A DNA stretch of 64,000 bases from Hallerella sp963656065 (GCA_963656065.1 CAVKGV010000001.1:186001-250000); one strand, 5' to 3'. Shown: positions 8,296 to 17,356, counted from the first letter of the stretch. Translations and numbers: made by a program. Notes: generated by a model from the letters alone, not told the origin.

Positions 8296-9126
8296 TTACC
8301 CGTCATTCTTCGCCCCGACCCGTGCGCTCCGCGGACAAAAAGGAGAAAGCGGGCAGTGCTTGCAGAAATCCGTCCGGAGCGAACAGATCATTCCATCGGG
8401 TGAAGGCTCGCAAAAAAACTGGAGCGCATGGGCGGCTTTCCACGGATCCGCCGGAGAAAGCGCTTTGGCTAGCGTCACGCCGAGATGCCGCTTTTTTTTC
8501 TCGTCCATTTCGCGGTAGCGGATTTCCCTTCCGGGACCGACAAAGCCTATCCAGCGGCGCGCGCCGAGTGCAAACGGAACAGGAAAAACGTCTCCCGGTG
8601 AATTTGTACGCAAGACGCCCAGCCCGCGCGGCGGAGGGGAAAACAGCCTCGAAACGGCAAGAATCGCCTTGGGACGGTAAGCGCCCTTTCCCATGAAGAA
8701 GATTTCGCCCAGGTCGCGCAGAATTCCACGGAAAGACGACGACGAAGCCCACCCGGCAAGCGGAGAACGCCGACGGACAAAGTTTCCCGCGCTCCAGAAA
8801 ATTCCGGGAACGCTTTCCTCTAATGGCCAGTCAAAAGTCTTTTTCGCGGACCGGACGACATTCCGGATTTGAACTTCCGTCGCTAACGGAAAACTCCAGA
8901 GACGTTCCCCCGGAAAGCTTTCAAGCAGAGCGGCAAGCGTCTTCTGCAAAAGGCCTGGCGGAATTTCCTGCGACAACGCGGAACCGAAAAGCGTCCACGC
9001 GATTCTCGCTTCGAGCGTATCCGCCTTTCCGCTTACGGCAACGACCGGGTCCGGCTCGTTTTCAAAAAAACGCACAAAGTCCGCCGTCGCCCGCATGACA
9101 TCCGGATGTTCCCTTTCCCACTGCAT
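8296..9126 (-). CDS. Unknown protein with endonuclease III-type C-terminal Fe-S loop
   Basis: 276 residues. The C-terminus contains CSLRTDFCKHCPLSPFC, which is C-x6-C-x2-C-x5-C, the exact cysteine spacing of the [4Fe-4S] cluster loop in endonuclease III and MutY. The rest does not show the usual helix-hairpin-helix (LPGVGxKTA) or the catalytic Lys/Asp pattern. An N-terminal segment (ARIAWTLFGSALSQ) could be a very divergent start of an HhH-GPD fold. It may be a structural relative that lost glycosylase activity. It starts 13 bp after the psd stop. The first ATG (9126) is used; another at residue 10 is possible, and neither has a strong Shine-Dalgarno. Confidence 0.7.
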   Translation of the reverse strand: MQWEREHPDVMRATADFVRFFENEPDPVVAVSGKADTLEARIAWTLFGSALSQEIPPGLLQKTLAALLESFPGERLWSFPLATEVQIRNVVRSAKKTFDWPLEESVPGIFWSAGNFVRRRSPLAGWASSSSFRGILRDLGEIFFMGKGAYRPKAILAVSRLFSPPPRGLGVLRTNSPGDVFPVPFALGARRWIGFVGPGREIRYREMDEKKKRHLGVTLAKALSPADPWKAAHALQFFCEPSPDGMICSLRTDFCKHCPLSPFCPRSARVGAKNDG

Positions 9127-9139
9127 TGCAAATCCAAAT

Positions 9140-9997
9140 CTAGACTAGGCGCTGCCCCATCCGAACAGGCTTCCCGAGAGACGATGCGAACAGATCCGGG
9201 TGGCGTTCAACAAGAACCTTGTCCGCCACGAGAATCACCGTGCTGCCCATTTCGAACCGCCCGATTTCTTCGCCCTTTTCGAAACGCACCTCTTCCTTCG
9301 GCGCAAAGTCCAGCCGCGGAGATGTCCGCGGAAGCTTTCCCACGTTCGTTATCCAGTTCGGAGCGTAATTCACGACAATCCTCCCGACATTCGTCGCCCC
9401 GACTTTCACCAGGAGAAGTTCCCCGCCGCCATCGACAGAAATCCGCGTCGTCAGCCGCTCGTTGATGCAGAAAAGCCCTTCCACGCGTTCCACGCTCCAC
9501 GGATTCACCGGCCAGAGCGTTCCCGGGCAGTAACTCGCCGAAAGGAGCCGCCCCTTCACCGGGGAATGGATGCGGTGGTAGTTGAAAGGCGCAAGGTAAA
9601 TTGTCGCAAAACGCCCACCCGAAAAATGCGAAGCGAGTTCTGCGTCACGCAAAAGCGAGGACAGCGAGTAAGTCTTTCCCTTCGCCTGGATCATCTCGGC
9701 GTCCGGGCCTTCGAGGCTCCCCGTCTGCGATTCCCTGCCATCGACCGGGCTTACCACTTCGGATTCCGCAATGGGACGCTTTCCCGGCAAAAGCTCCCGG
9801 ACAAAAAGTTCGCCGATGTTCGCATAACCGCTAAGCGGCCGAGACGCTTCCGACATGTCCAGTGCATACGCCTTCGCGAACATGTTCCGCGCGAGCTTCG
9901 AAAGAAAGGGAATTTTCAGGTTGATCAGGTTTCCAAAGAGTCTCGATTCGAGGTTCTTCGGCAAAAGCTTCATCAAGATATAACGTGGAGAATTCAT
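9140..9997 (-). CDS. psd: Phosphatidylserine decarboxylase proenzyme
   Basis: 285 residues, typical for the bacterial membrane enzyme that converts phosphatidylserine to phosphatidylethanolamine. Seen motifs are FVRELLPGKRPI, VSPVDGR, the FNYHRIHSPV histidine region, and RFEMGSTVIL near the C-terminus. GST is the self-cleavage site that creates the pyruvoyl group; a Met replaces the usual Leu before it. The start at 9997 aligns with the E. coli N-terminus. It is the first gene of a four-gene minus-strand run reaching the ytfJ-like gene. Confidence 0.95.
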   Translation of the reverse strand: MNSPRYILMKLLPKNLESRLFGNLINLKIPFLSKLARNMFAKAYALDMSEASRPLSGYANIGELFVRELLPGKRPIAESEVVSPVDGRESQTGSLEGPDAEMIQAKGKTYSLSSLLRDAELASHFSGGRFATIYLAPFNYHRIHSPVKGRLLSASYCPGTLWPVNPWSVERVEGLFCINERLTTRISVDGGGELLLVKVGATNVGRIVVNYAPNWITNVGKLPRTSPRLDFAPKEEVRFEKGEEIGRFEMGSTVILVADKVLVERHPDLFASSLGKPVRMGQRLV

Positions 9998-10139
9998 TGC
10001 GGTAAAGGTAGAAAATCATCCGGGCAGATATTTGACTGTGGTTTGAAAACCGCGAGCCGACAAAGCAACCAACAAGCTAGGAGCCGGATTTTCCGAAACA
10101 TCTTCTAGGGATTTTTTGCTTTTTCACCGACCAACACAT

Positions 10140-10703
10140 CTACTTGTCAAAGCAAACATCATCTTCAAGCATCGGTACTATTGCAGCACAATAGCCAGCA
10201 AAACAGCCGAATCTTTTTGAAAGAGCAGGAGCATCAAACCACTCAAAAGAGGGCAGTATTGGATTTTCAATGTAACCAAACCAAATCACGGTATCCTGCT
10301 CTGGTAGCATATTGATGATATTTCCTCCATTAAAGACTGTATCCACTCGGATTCTTTCTTCCTTCCCTTTATCAAAAATATGCATTTCCAAATGAACGGA
10401 CGACACGTTTATTTTGTCTTTTGGCTGTCCCAAAAAGCAATTAAAAACAAACCACATCAGAGAATTTCCTCCATATTCCCTTTCCCAAAAAAAGAGGCCC
10501 GATGCCGAATCCTTTGCAAAAACCAGAGCACTGTCCAAATGGCAAACATGCCGACCATCCAAAAAGAAATCAACGCTATCCACTTTAGAGGTCGTGATAA
10601 GGTTTACTTCTATAAATTTTTCGTAAGAAAAGCACTCCATTTCCATCCAATAACATCCCACTAAAGCAAAAATCACAAAAACACCACACAATTTTTTTTT
10701 CAT
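10140..10703 (-). CDS. Hypothetical lipoprotein
   Basis: 187 residues. The start MKKKLCGVFVIFALVGC has a clear lipobox (ALVGC), so it is a predicted lipoprotein. The mature part is beta-rich with no known motif; it contains several cysteines, including a CFAGYC pair near the C-terminus. Codons are AT-richer than in the flanking genes, which hints at later acquisition. The ATG directly abuts the TAA of a 44-codon ORF upstream (TAAATG), so the two are probably co-translated after the acyl-CoA synthetase gene. Confidence 0.75.
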   Translation of the reverse strand: MKKKLCGVFVIFALVGCYWMEMECFSYEKFIEVNLITTSKVDSVDFFLDGRHVCHLDSALVFAKDSASGLFFWEREYGGNSLMWFVFNCFLGQPKDKINVSSVHLEMHIFDKGKEERIRVDTVFNGGNIINMLPEQDTVIWFGYIENPILPSFEWFDAPALSKRFGCFAGYCAAIVPMLEDDVCFDK

Positions 10704-10838
10704 TTACCGCCCCTCAAAGAAATTTACCGCATAGAAAGAAGCACCCGGTATTACAAAATTATCAACAAGCATCGGCTGGATTTCTTCAAAAGGAACCCAA
10801 GTGATTTCTTTACGCCAACTCCTGATTCTAACCTTCAT
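10704..10838 (-). CDS. Small hypothetical protein (44 aa) or gene remnant
   Basis: A 44-codon frame starting MKVRIRSWRKEITW and ending AVNFFEGR. It begins 10 bp inside the end of the acyl-CoA synthetase gene and its TAA abuts the ATG of the lipoprotein gene, so it fills the gap exactly. Tight packing supports a real coupled small gene. The alternative is the tail of a longer gene lost by deletion. It has no signal peptide or membrane helix and I recognise no family. Confidence 0.45.
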   Translation of the reverse strand: MKVRIRSWRKEITWVPFEEIQPMLVDNFVIPGASFYAVNFFEGR

Positions 10839-12597
10839 ACATCGCATCAATTTGTGCTGCAAAGCGGTTCTCGACGGCTTTCCGACGAAGCTTGAATGTC
10901 GGCGTCATCAGACCGGACTCCACCGAAACGGGTTCCCAGAGGAGCGTCCATTTCCGAATACGCTCCCAGTGATTCAGTTTTTTATTCACATGTTCCACGT
11001 GCTCCCCGATAAGCGACAGGATCCGGGGATCCCGGGCGGCTTCCTCCGGGTTAAAATTCCGGCGGTTCTTTCCGAGAATCCTCATCGCGGAATCGTAGCC
11101 CAAAAAAAGGAGAGCGGACACGAATTTTCGGTTGTTCGCTTCCACCAGGGCGGCATCTATCAGCGGATGCCGAGTGAGCTCCAGTTCGACGGGAACCGGG
11201 GAAACATACTTTCCCGTGCTGGTCTTAAAAATTTCCTTGATGCGTCCGATCAAGAAAAGATAGCCGTCCTTGTCGATAATTCCCTGGTCGCCCGTGCGAA
11301 AATAGCCGTCGGATGTCCACGCCTCCCGATTCATCTCGGGCATGTTGCGGTAACCCTGGAAGACGTTCTTCCCCTTTACAAGAATTTCGTTTTTCTCCCC
11401 GATCTTCACCAGAAGCCCGGCAAGCGGCCTTCCCACCGACTCCGGCCTAGAGGCTCCCGGCAGATTGACGCTCACGACCGGGCTGCATTCCGTAAGCCCG
11501 TAACCTTCATAAACCGGAAAGCCCATATTCACCAGAAAGCGGTAAACGGTCTTGTTCAGCGCGGAACTTCCCGAGACAATCCACTTGAAACGCCCGCCCA
11601 GCGCTTCGCGAACATGGCGATAGACCAGGCGGTCATAAATTTTCCGGCGAAAAGCCCCGCGCCCCGGAACGTTTTTTTTCGCAAAAAGGAGCGCCCGATG
11701 CATCAGCAAACGTTTCACGCCATGCATCCGGTATTCCCGACACGAAACCGCGGCAGCCATCTTTTCGAGCAGCCTCGGCACGAACGTCGCCACCGTCGGA
11801 CGGATCTCGCGCGCAATCACACCCGCATTCTTCGGCGTATCCGCAAAATAGACGCGCAGATGCTTCGCCATATACACGCAGACGACCATCCGTTCAAAGA
11901 CATGCGCCACGGGAAGGACGCTCATCGCGACATCTTCCGCAGGGTCCGTCAAAATCTTCGGTGCGACCATCTCCACCTCGGCGAGCATGTTCCGGTGTGA
12001 AAGCTCGGCGCCCTTGGGCCTTCCCGTAGAGCCGCTCGTATAGACAACCGAGAACAGATCGTTCGGTCGGATGCTTTCCATGCTGAAGCGGAACCATTCC
12101 AAAGCCCCTTCCGATTTCGAAAGGATTTCCCCGTCCGCCAAAAGGCTTTTCCAATAGATGCCGTTTGCCGGAAGCCTTGCGTCTTCATCGAAACAGATGA
12201 CGCGGCGGAAGCGTGAAAGATGCTTCTGGATGGAAATGTCCAGCGATTCCACGTTATCGACGGCCAGGAAAGTGACATTCGAATCGTCGCACTGGAACAC
12301 GAAATGCTCCTCGCTGATATTCGGGAAAAGCGGAACGGTCGGCGCATGGCAGGTTTCGCAGGCTAAATCCGCAAGGATCCAGTCGGGCGACGTCTTCGCG
12401 ATGATTCCGAGCGTCCCGTTTTCGGAAACGCCCAGCTTCGAAAAGGCGAGAGTCGCAAAGAAAAAAATCGATCGCAAGCGTTCCGGCGAATAATGCTCCC
12501 ACATCCCATCCTTTCGGTAGTCCCATCCCGGAAAATCCTTCGCCTCGCAAAGGTCCCAGAAAAGTTCGGGAATGGAATGGAATCGTTTTTCCTGCAT
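10828..12597 (-). CDS. Long-chain acyl-CoA synthetase (AMP-binding)
   Basis: 589 residues of the ANL superfamily. The order of core motifs is normal: YTSGSTGRPKGAEL (phosphate loop, about residue 166), YGLTECSPVVS (about 350), FRTGDQGIIDKDGYLF and IGRIKEIFKTSTGKYVSPV (hinge and lysine region). Enzymes of this kind activate fatty acids to acyl-CoA through an acyl-AMP. The C-terminus (FKLRRKAVENRF) is that of FadD15/FAA-like proteins. A possible TATTTTG element lies about 45 bp upstream of the ATG. The long AT-rich gap upstream is shared with the divergent gdhA. Confidence 0.92.
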   Translation of the reverse strand: MQEKRFHSIPELFWDLCEAKDFPGWDYRKDGMWEHYSPERLRSIFFFATLAFSKLGVSENGTLGIIAKTSPDWILADLACETCHAPTVPLFPNISEEHFVFQCDDSNVTFLAVDNVESLDISIQKHLSRFRRVICFDEDARLPANGIYWKSLLADGEILSKSEGALEWFRFSMESIRPNDLFSVVYTSGSTGRPKGAELSHRNMLAEVEMVAPKILTDPAEDVAMSVLPVAHVFERMVVCVYMAKHLRVYFADTPKNAGVIAREIRPTVATFVPRLLEKMAAAVSCREYRMHGVKRLLMHRALLFAKKNVPGRGAFRRKIYDRLVYRHVREALGGRFKWIVSGSSALNKTVYRFLVNMGFPVYEGYGLTECSPVVSVNLPGASRPESVGRPLAGLLVKIGEKNEILVKGKNVFQGYRNMPEMNREAWTSDGYFRTGDQGIIDKDGYLFLIGRIKEIFKTSTGKYVSPVPVELELTRHPLIDAALVEANNRKFVSALLFLGYDSAMRILGKNRRNFNPEEAARDPRILSLIGEHVEHVNKKLNHWERIRKWTLLWEPVSVESGLMTPTFKLRRKAVENRFAAQIDAMYEG

Positions 12598-12814
12598 AAA
12601 ACGCGCCTTTTTTTCAAAAAAGTCCTTTCAAGAACCAAAATATCTTTTTAACCGAAAAAAAGTTTCAAAATCGAAAAACAAATTTGTCACGTTTCAAAAT
12701 TCCTTTTTTGTCGAAATTTTGCAAATTGGGAATTTTTCTACAAATCGCATAATTTTAGACAATTTTGTCTATTTTTATTTTTTTTGGGGAAAACTCCGCG
12801 CAAACGCCATTTAT

Positions 12815-12821
12815 TATATTT
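12815..12821 (+). promoter_or_regulatory. Probable -7/-10 element of gdhA (TATATTT)
   Basis: TATATTT lies 36 bp upstream of the gdhA ATG within a very AT-rich 260-bp gap that also serves the divergent acyl-CoA synthetase gene. No good -33 match is visible. Confidence 0.5.
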
Positions 12822-12857
12822 CAAACGCCAAACAACATTGTTTCATTGGAGATACAG

Positions 12858-14210
12858 ATGGCACTCACAAACGCATACCTCAAGAAAGTTTACGACAAAG
12901 TTGTCGCCAAAAATCCGGGCGAAGCCGAATTCCACCAGGCTGTCCGCGAATTTCTCGAATCCCTCGAACCGGTCGTCGAAAAGGACAAGTCCTACGAAAC
13001 GAACGGCATCATCGACCGCATCGTCGAACCGGAACGCCAGATAATCTTCCGCGTCTCCTGGGTCGATGACAAGGGAAACATCCAGGTCAATCGCGGCTAC
13101 CGCATCCAGTTCAACTCCGCCATCGGACCTTACAAGGGCGGTCTCCGTCTCCATCCGTCCGTCAACGCCTCGATTCTCAAGTTCCTCGGCTTCGAGCAGA
13201 TTTTCAAAAACAGCCTCACCGGACTTCCCATGGGTGGCGGCAAGGGCGGTTCCGACTTCGATCCGAAAGGCAAGAGCGATGCCGAAGTGATGCGCTTCTG
13301 CCAGTCCTTCATGACCGAGCTCACGAAGCATATCGGTGCGGACACGGACGTTCCGGCCGGCGATATCGGCACGGGCGCACGTGAAATCGGCTACATGTTC
13401 GGACAATACAAGCGCCTCCGCAACGAATGGACCGGCGTTCTCACCGGCAAGGGTCTTTCCTACGGCGGTTCGCTCGCGCGCACCGAAGCGACGGGCTACG
13501 GCCTCTGCTACTTCACCCGCGAAATGCTGAAGAAGATGAAGAACGATTCCTTCGAAGGCAAGACGGTCGTCATCTCCGGTTCCGGAAACGTCGCCATCTA
13601 CGCTTGCGAAAAGGCGCAGTCCTTTGGCGCGAAAGTCGTCACCATGTCCGACTCGAACGGATACGTCTATGACCCGAACGGCATCCAGCTCGACATCGTG
13701 AAGGACATCAAAGAAGTCAAGCGCGGACGCATCAAGGAATACGCCGAACGCGTCAAGGGCGCCGAATACCACGAAGGCTGCAAGGGCGTGTGGACCGTGA
13801 AGTGCGACATCGCCCTTCCGTGCGCAACCCAGAACGAACTCGACCTCGCCGGAGCGGAAGCACTCATCAAGAACGGCGTGTTCGCTGTTGCCGAAGGCGC
13901 CAACATGCCTTCCACCCCGGAAGCCATCGAAGCGTTCCAGAAAGCGGGCGTCTTCTTCGGACCGGCCAAGGCGGCAAACGCCGGTGGCGTCGCGACATCC
14001 GGCCTCGAAATGAGCCAGAACTCCGAACGTCTCTCCTGGACTTTCGAAGAAGTCGATAAGAAGCTCGACGGCATCATGACGAACATCTTCCACACCGTCT
14101 ATGACGCGGCGGAAAAGTTCGGCCATAACGGCAACCTGGTCATGGGCGCGAACATCGCGGGCTTCCTCAAGGTCGCCGATGCGATGAAGTGGCAGGGCGT
14201 TGCCTACTAA
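12858..14210 (+). CDS. gdhA: NADP-type glutamate dehydrogenase
   Basis: 450 residues, the size of hexameric bacterial GDH (about 445-450). Motifs: GPYKGGLRLHPSVN, LPMGGGKGGSDFDPKG (catalytic lysine region), PAGDIGTGAREIGYMFGQY, and a Rossmann GSGNVAIYA. It makes glutamate from 2-oxoglutarate and ammonium, a main ammonium entry route in rumen-type bacteria. GGAG lies 7 bp before the chosen ATG; an in-frame extension to 12765 is dropped because it is AT-rich promoter sequence. Codon use is strongly biased, as expected for a highly expressed gene. A terminator follows. Confidence 0.97.
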   Translation: MALTNAYLKKVYDKVVAKNPGEAEFHQAVREFLESLEPVVEKDKSYETNGIIDRIVEPERQIIFRVSWVDDKGNIQVNRGYRIQFNSAIGPYKGGLRLHPSVNASILKFLGFEQIFKNSLTGLPMGGGKGGSDFDPKGKSDAEVMRFCQSFMTELTKHIGADTDVPAGDIGTGAREIGYMFGQYKRLRNEWTGVLTGKGLSYGGSLARTEATGYGLCYFTREMLKKMKNDSFEGKTVVISGSGNVAIYACEKAQSFGAKVVTMSDSNGYVYDPNGIQLDIVKDIKEVKRGRIKEYAERVKGAEYHEGCKGVWTVKCDIALPCATQNELDLAGAEALIKNGVFAVAEGANMPSTPEAIEAFQKAGVFFGPAKAANAGGVATSGLEMSQNSERLSWTFEEVDKKLDGIMTNIFHTVYDAAEKFGHNGNLVMGANIAGFLKVADAMKWQGVAY

Positions 14211-14231
14211 TCGATTTTATTCCGCATAAAA

Positions 14232-14456
14232 TCAAACGATCCCGGGCTTAAAGGCTCGGGATTTTTCAAACGTACTCCGCCTACATGACAAAGTTTTTCC
14301 AACTTTAGCAAAATTTTGATGAGAATGATCTATCTTTTCATTATATAGGCAACTTAAAAACCAACTACAGCCCATCGTTCCTAGATTTCTTCCAACATCA
14401 AAAAGATCAAAAGTAAATTTTCTGATGTCTGGACTTAAAAGTTCATCTATTTTCAT
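14232..14456 (-). CDS. Small hypothetical ORF, possibly a truncated gene
   Basis: 74 codons, AT-rich, starting MKIDELLSPDIRKF. A very good Shine-Dalgarno (TAGGAGAAAAAC) precedes the ATG, and TTGACG lies about 35 bp upstream in a stretch (GAAAACTATTGAC) also found upstream of the gene at 23895. The last codons read through the gdhA terminator hairpin, so the 3' end was probably created by a deletion or insertion junction. I see no family match. It may be a decayed gene with intact expression signals. Confidence 0.4.
   Translation of the reverse strand: MKIDELLSPDIRKFTFDLFDVGRNLGTMGCSWFLSCLYNEKIDHSHQNFAKVGKTLSCRRSTFEKSRAFKPGIV
14239..14266 (+). terminator. Rho-independent terminator of gdhA
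   Basis: ATCCCGGGC and GCTCGGGAT flank a six-base loop, followed by a run of T. It starts 29 bp after the gdhA stop and lies inside the 3' end of the opposing small ORF. Confidence 0.85.
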
Positions 14457-14575
14457 GTTTTTCTCCTAGAGAGAGAAAAAAAAACATTCGTCAATAGTTT
14501 TCCAGAATTTTCACTTTTAAAACGATTTCGAACTTTTCTCTTTGCAGGCTCCCGCTTTCTATAAAATTCCCCAAC

Positions 14576-14606
14576 AAAAAAAATCCCGCGAGGCGTCGCA
14601 GGATTT
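14576..14606 (-). terminator. Rho-independent terminator
   Basis: AAATCCCGCGA and TCGCAGGATTT pair with one mismatch around a GGCG loop. On the minus strand the hairpin is followed by eight T. It ends the transcript of the 102-aa gene just upstream. Confidence 0.85.
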
Positions 14607-14628
14607 TCAAAACCGGCTGGTCGAAAAA

Positions 14629-14937
14629 TTACTTGCCGAATTTTGCGCTGGCGCGCTGCACGGCAGGATCCGACTGGGCGGCCTTGATTTTCCGCTTGAG
14701 ATCGTCTTCAATCCCGCGCTTGAGCTTGTTCGAAAGGGCTTCGCCAAAACGGTCGGCAAGCGTATCGGAGAACGGACCCTTGCTCTTGGAAGCGGCACCG
14801 AACTTGCCGGAAGGACGACGGCGAGGTTTCTTTGCGGACTTTTTCGTAGAATCGTTTTTCTCGTTCTTGGGAGCGGCTTCCGGTGCAGCCGTTTCGGTCT
14901 TGATTTCCACGTTTTCTTTCTGTTCGTTCTCAGCCAT
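14629..14937 (-). CDS. Small charged hypothetical protein
   Basis: 102 residues. The first half is low complexity, first acidic (MAENEQKENVEIKTE) then lysine/arginine-rich (KKSAKKPRRRP). The second half (FSDTLADRFGEALSNKLKRGIEDDLKRKI) is predicted helical. No signal peptide or membrane segment. The basic middle part suggests a nucleic-acid or ribosome-associated protein, but no family is recognised. GAGG lies 6 bp before the ATG, and a dedicated terminator follows, so it is a real single-gene unit. Confidence 0.75.
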   Translation of the reverse strand: MAENEQKENVEIKTETAAPEAAPKNEKNDSTKKSAKKPRRRPSGKFGAASKSKGPFSDTLADRFGEALSNKLKRGIEDDLKRKIKAAQSDPAVQRASAKFGK

Positions 14938-15085
14938 GTTTTACCTCGGTAAATGATGTTTAAATTTTGAGCCAAATTTAGAAAATTTTAACGCGTCTCA
15001 GGGATTTTTCCCCGGACTTTTTACAAAAAACGCTTTTCGACCGAATTTTGTCCCGATTCCGGTTATCTAATTTTTCGCCAAGGAA

Positions 15086-15266
15086 GGGATTCTATCGAGG
15101 TCTTCAACCTCGGCGTGGACGCTCTTCGGTCATCCTGGAGCGGGACCTCGCGACCGATAGGACCCATGTCAGAGCTTAGGGCTGAGATCTGAGAGACGCT
15201 GACGTCTAGATTCTGGATTTCGGAACTTAAATGTTCGCGGTTCTAAGCTCTAAGATCCGAGCCACG
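15086..15266. repeat. Dispersed intergenic repeat, copy B
   Basis: Within the 440-bp gap between two divergent genes. It shares GGGATTCTATCGAGGTCTTC, TCGGTCATCCTGGAG, CGATAGGA and CCATGTCAGAGCTTAG with copies A and C, then AACTTAAATGTTCGCGGTTC, which resembles the end of copy C. The rest of the gap, to 15379, is AT-rich promoter sequence for the OmpA-family gene; TATAAATTATAG at about 15326 may be its -10. Confidence 0.75.
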
Positions 15267-15379
15267 TCCGCGGCAGGACCGCAACCGCACCGTCTTTTTC
15301 CGTGAGATTTATCATAGACGTCTGTATAAATTATAGTTATCTTTCCTTTTAAGGTTGCATTTTTCATACCGAGGAAACA

Positions 15380-17356
15380 ATGAACAAAAAGCAATTGATA
15401 ACCTTTATCGCGGCTTTCTCCGTGGGGATGGCCTTTGCAGAAACCGGGCTTGAAGGCGGAGCGGACGGTCTCCACCAGCAGAGCGCAAAAACTCTCGGAA
15501 AGTGGGGACTTTCCATCGGCATCGGAGCGGAAGGCATTGCCGATGCGCAACCATCCGCCTACGAATATATTTACCGGGTAAACGGTGGCGACGCCGTCAT
15601 GGTCAACAGCCTCATGCCTTCGATTTCCGGGAACTTCCACGCCGCCGTCGGGCTTCTCGAGTTTCTCGACCTGGGCGTCGTCCTCCCGCTCCACTACGAT
15701 GACGTGAATCCGGATATCGGAGACGCCGACTTGCAAGGCTTCGGCATCGGCGACCTGCAGACTTACTTAAAGTTCCGCCTCCCCTTCTTTGACACGACAA
15801 ATGTGACAAGCATCGCCCTTCTCGGGCAAATCTACTTCCCCACCGGAGACCGCGGCACCGGTATGCGCCCGCGCCACGTGTGGTATGTCAATTCCTACGG
15901 CTATTCGCACGCCTATACCGCAGACGACTGGGCGCTCGAAGCGTCCCTCCTCCTCACGTTCGACTTCAATAAAATCGGAATCCCGCTCCGCTGGAACAAC
16001 AACATGGGATTTGTCGGCGTGATGCACGAAGGCGCGAACACGCTCGTCTGGGGAACCGGCCTGAACCTCACCGCCCTAGAATCGATGGACTTTTTCCTCG
16101 AATTTTCCGGCGAGACCCGCGTGGAAAAAACTCTCAACTGGCGCGATCCGCTCATCGACCCGATGCGTCTCACCCCGGGTGTCCGCTTCCACCTCGCCCA
16201 CGGTGTCGATCTTGCCGTCGGCGCGGACATCGGAATCACCGCGTTCATCGACGAAGATGACCTGACGAGAAAATTCATGACGGTCAACAAGAAGCAGAAC
16301 GGAAATGTCGTATCCTACAAGACGGGAGCCGCCGACTACGGAATGTCCGCACTCCTCACCTGGCGCGGAAACCCGTTCACGAAAAACGACGAAGACGGAG
16401 ACGGCGTGGAAGATGCGAAAGATCTCTGCCCGCATACGCCAGCAAACGTATCCGTTGACGCAAACGGCTGCCCGGCGGACGAAGACGGCGACAGAATCCC
16501 GGACTACCTCGACAAGTGCGCAGGAACCCCTCAGGGAACCCCGGTCGATAGCACCGGCTGCCCGCTCAAACCCGATACGGTTGTCGTCATCCAGCACGAT
16601 ACGCTCAAAATCGATACGGCGCAGGTCTGCGCAGCGGTCCTCGATTCGGACGGAGACGGTGTGAAAGACGCAACGGACAAATGCCCGAACACGCCGCAAG
16701 GCGCCATCGTCGATAGCACGGGATGCCCAGAAGATTCCGATAACGACGGCGTTTACAACGGAATCGACAAATGCCCCAACACCCCGAGCGGCATTTCCGT
16801 TGACAGCACGGGATGCCCGATTGACTCGGACAAGGACGGCGTTCCCGATTCCAAGGACAAGTGTCCGAATACGCCAGCAAATTCCGCAGTCGATAGCACG
16901 GGATGCATTCTCGATTCCGACAAGGACGGCGTACCGGATGCAATCGACCAGTGCCCGAACACGCTCCCCGGAGTCCGTATCGACAAGGTCGGCTGCCCCG
17001 TAAACAAGAAAGAAGACCTGAGCGAACTCCGCAAAGGAATCCGTTTCAAGCGCAACTCGGCGACGCTCGTGAAGAGCAGCTACGGAACGCTCGACGACAT
17101 CATCCGGCTGATGAAGAAGCATCCGCAGGCGAAGCTCGAAGTCCAGGGCCACACGGACGAAGTTGGAACATCCGACTACAACCAACAGCTTTCCGAAAAG
17201 CGCGCCCAGGCTGTCACCGGTTACTTTATCAAGAAAGGCATCGAAGAATCCCGCGTCCGCGCAGTCGGTTACGGTTCCTCGCGTCCCGTCGCCGACAACA
17301 AGAGCCGTTCCGGTCGCGAAGCGAACCGCCGCGTCGAACTGGTCCCGTTCGAATAG
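15380..17356 (+). CDS. OmpA-family outer-membrane protein with TSP type-3 repeats
   Basis: 658 residues. A signal peptide (about 1-20, ending AFA) leads to a beta-barrel-like region of about 300 residues. From about residue 340 come repeated calcium-binding thrombospondin type-3 units (DxDxDGVxDxxDxCPxTP, six or so copies, each ending VDSTGCP). The last 110 residues form an OmpA/MotB peptidoglycan-binding domain (FKRNSATLVKSSYGTLDDI, VQGHTDEVGTSDYNQQLSEK, NRRVELV). It should anchor the outer membrane to the wall and may be abundant. GAGG lies 6 bp before the ATG and a strong terminator follows. The repeats are near-identical at DNA level in places, so copy number may vary. Confidence 0.93.
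   Translation: MNKKQLITFIAAFSVGMAFAETGLEGGADGLHQQSAKTLGKWGLSIGIGAEGIADAQPSAYEYIYRVNGGDAVMVNSLMPSISGNFHAAVGLLEFLDLGVVLPLHYDDVNPDIGDADLQGFGIGDLQTYLKFRLPFFDTTNVTSIALLGQIYFPTGDRGTGMRPRHVWYVNSYGYSHAYTADDWALEASLLLTFDFNKIGIPLRWNNNMGFVGVMHEGANTLVWGTGLNLTALESMDFFLEFSGETRVEKTLNWRDPLIDPMRLTPGVRFHLAHGVDLAVGADIGITAFIDEDDLTRKFMTVNKKQNGNVVSYKTGAADYGMSALLTWRGNPFTKNDEDGDGVEDAKDLCPHTPANVSVDANGCPADEDGDRIPDYLDKCAGTPQGTPVDSTGCPLKPDTVVVIQHDTLKIDTAQVCAAVLDSDGDGVKDATDKCPNTPQGAIVDSTGCPEDSDNDGVYNGIDKCPNTPSGISVDSTGCPIDSDKDGVPDSKDKCPNTPANSAVDSTGCILDSDKDGVPDAIDQCPNTLPGVRIDKVGCPVNKKEDLSELRKGIRFKRNSATLVKSSYGTLDDIIRLMKKHPQAKLEVQGHTDEVGTSDYNQQLSEKRAQAVTGYFIKKGIEESRVRAVGYGSSRPVADNKSRSGREANRRVELVPFE

Noticed and set aside
10801..12000. 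A 399-codon frame antisense to the acyl-CoA synthetase gene
   Set aside because: The sense gene has all motifs of its family; the antisense frame has none.
12843..14126. A 427-codon open frame antisense to gdhA
   Set aside because: It mirrors the third-position GC bias of gdhA, has a repetitive composition of Val, Asp and Phe, and no start signal; it is a shadow.
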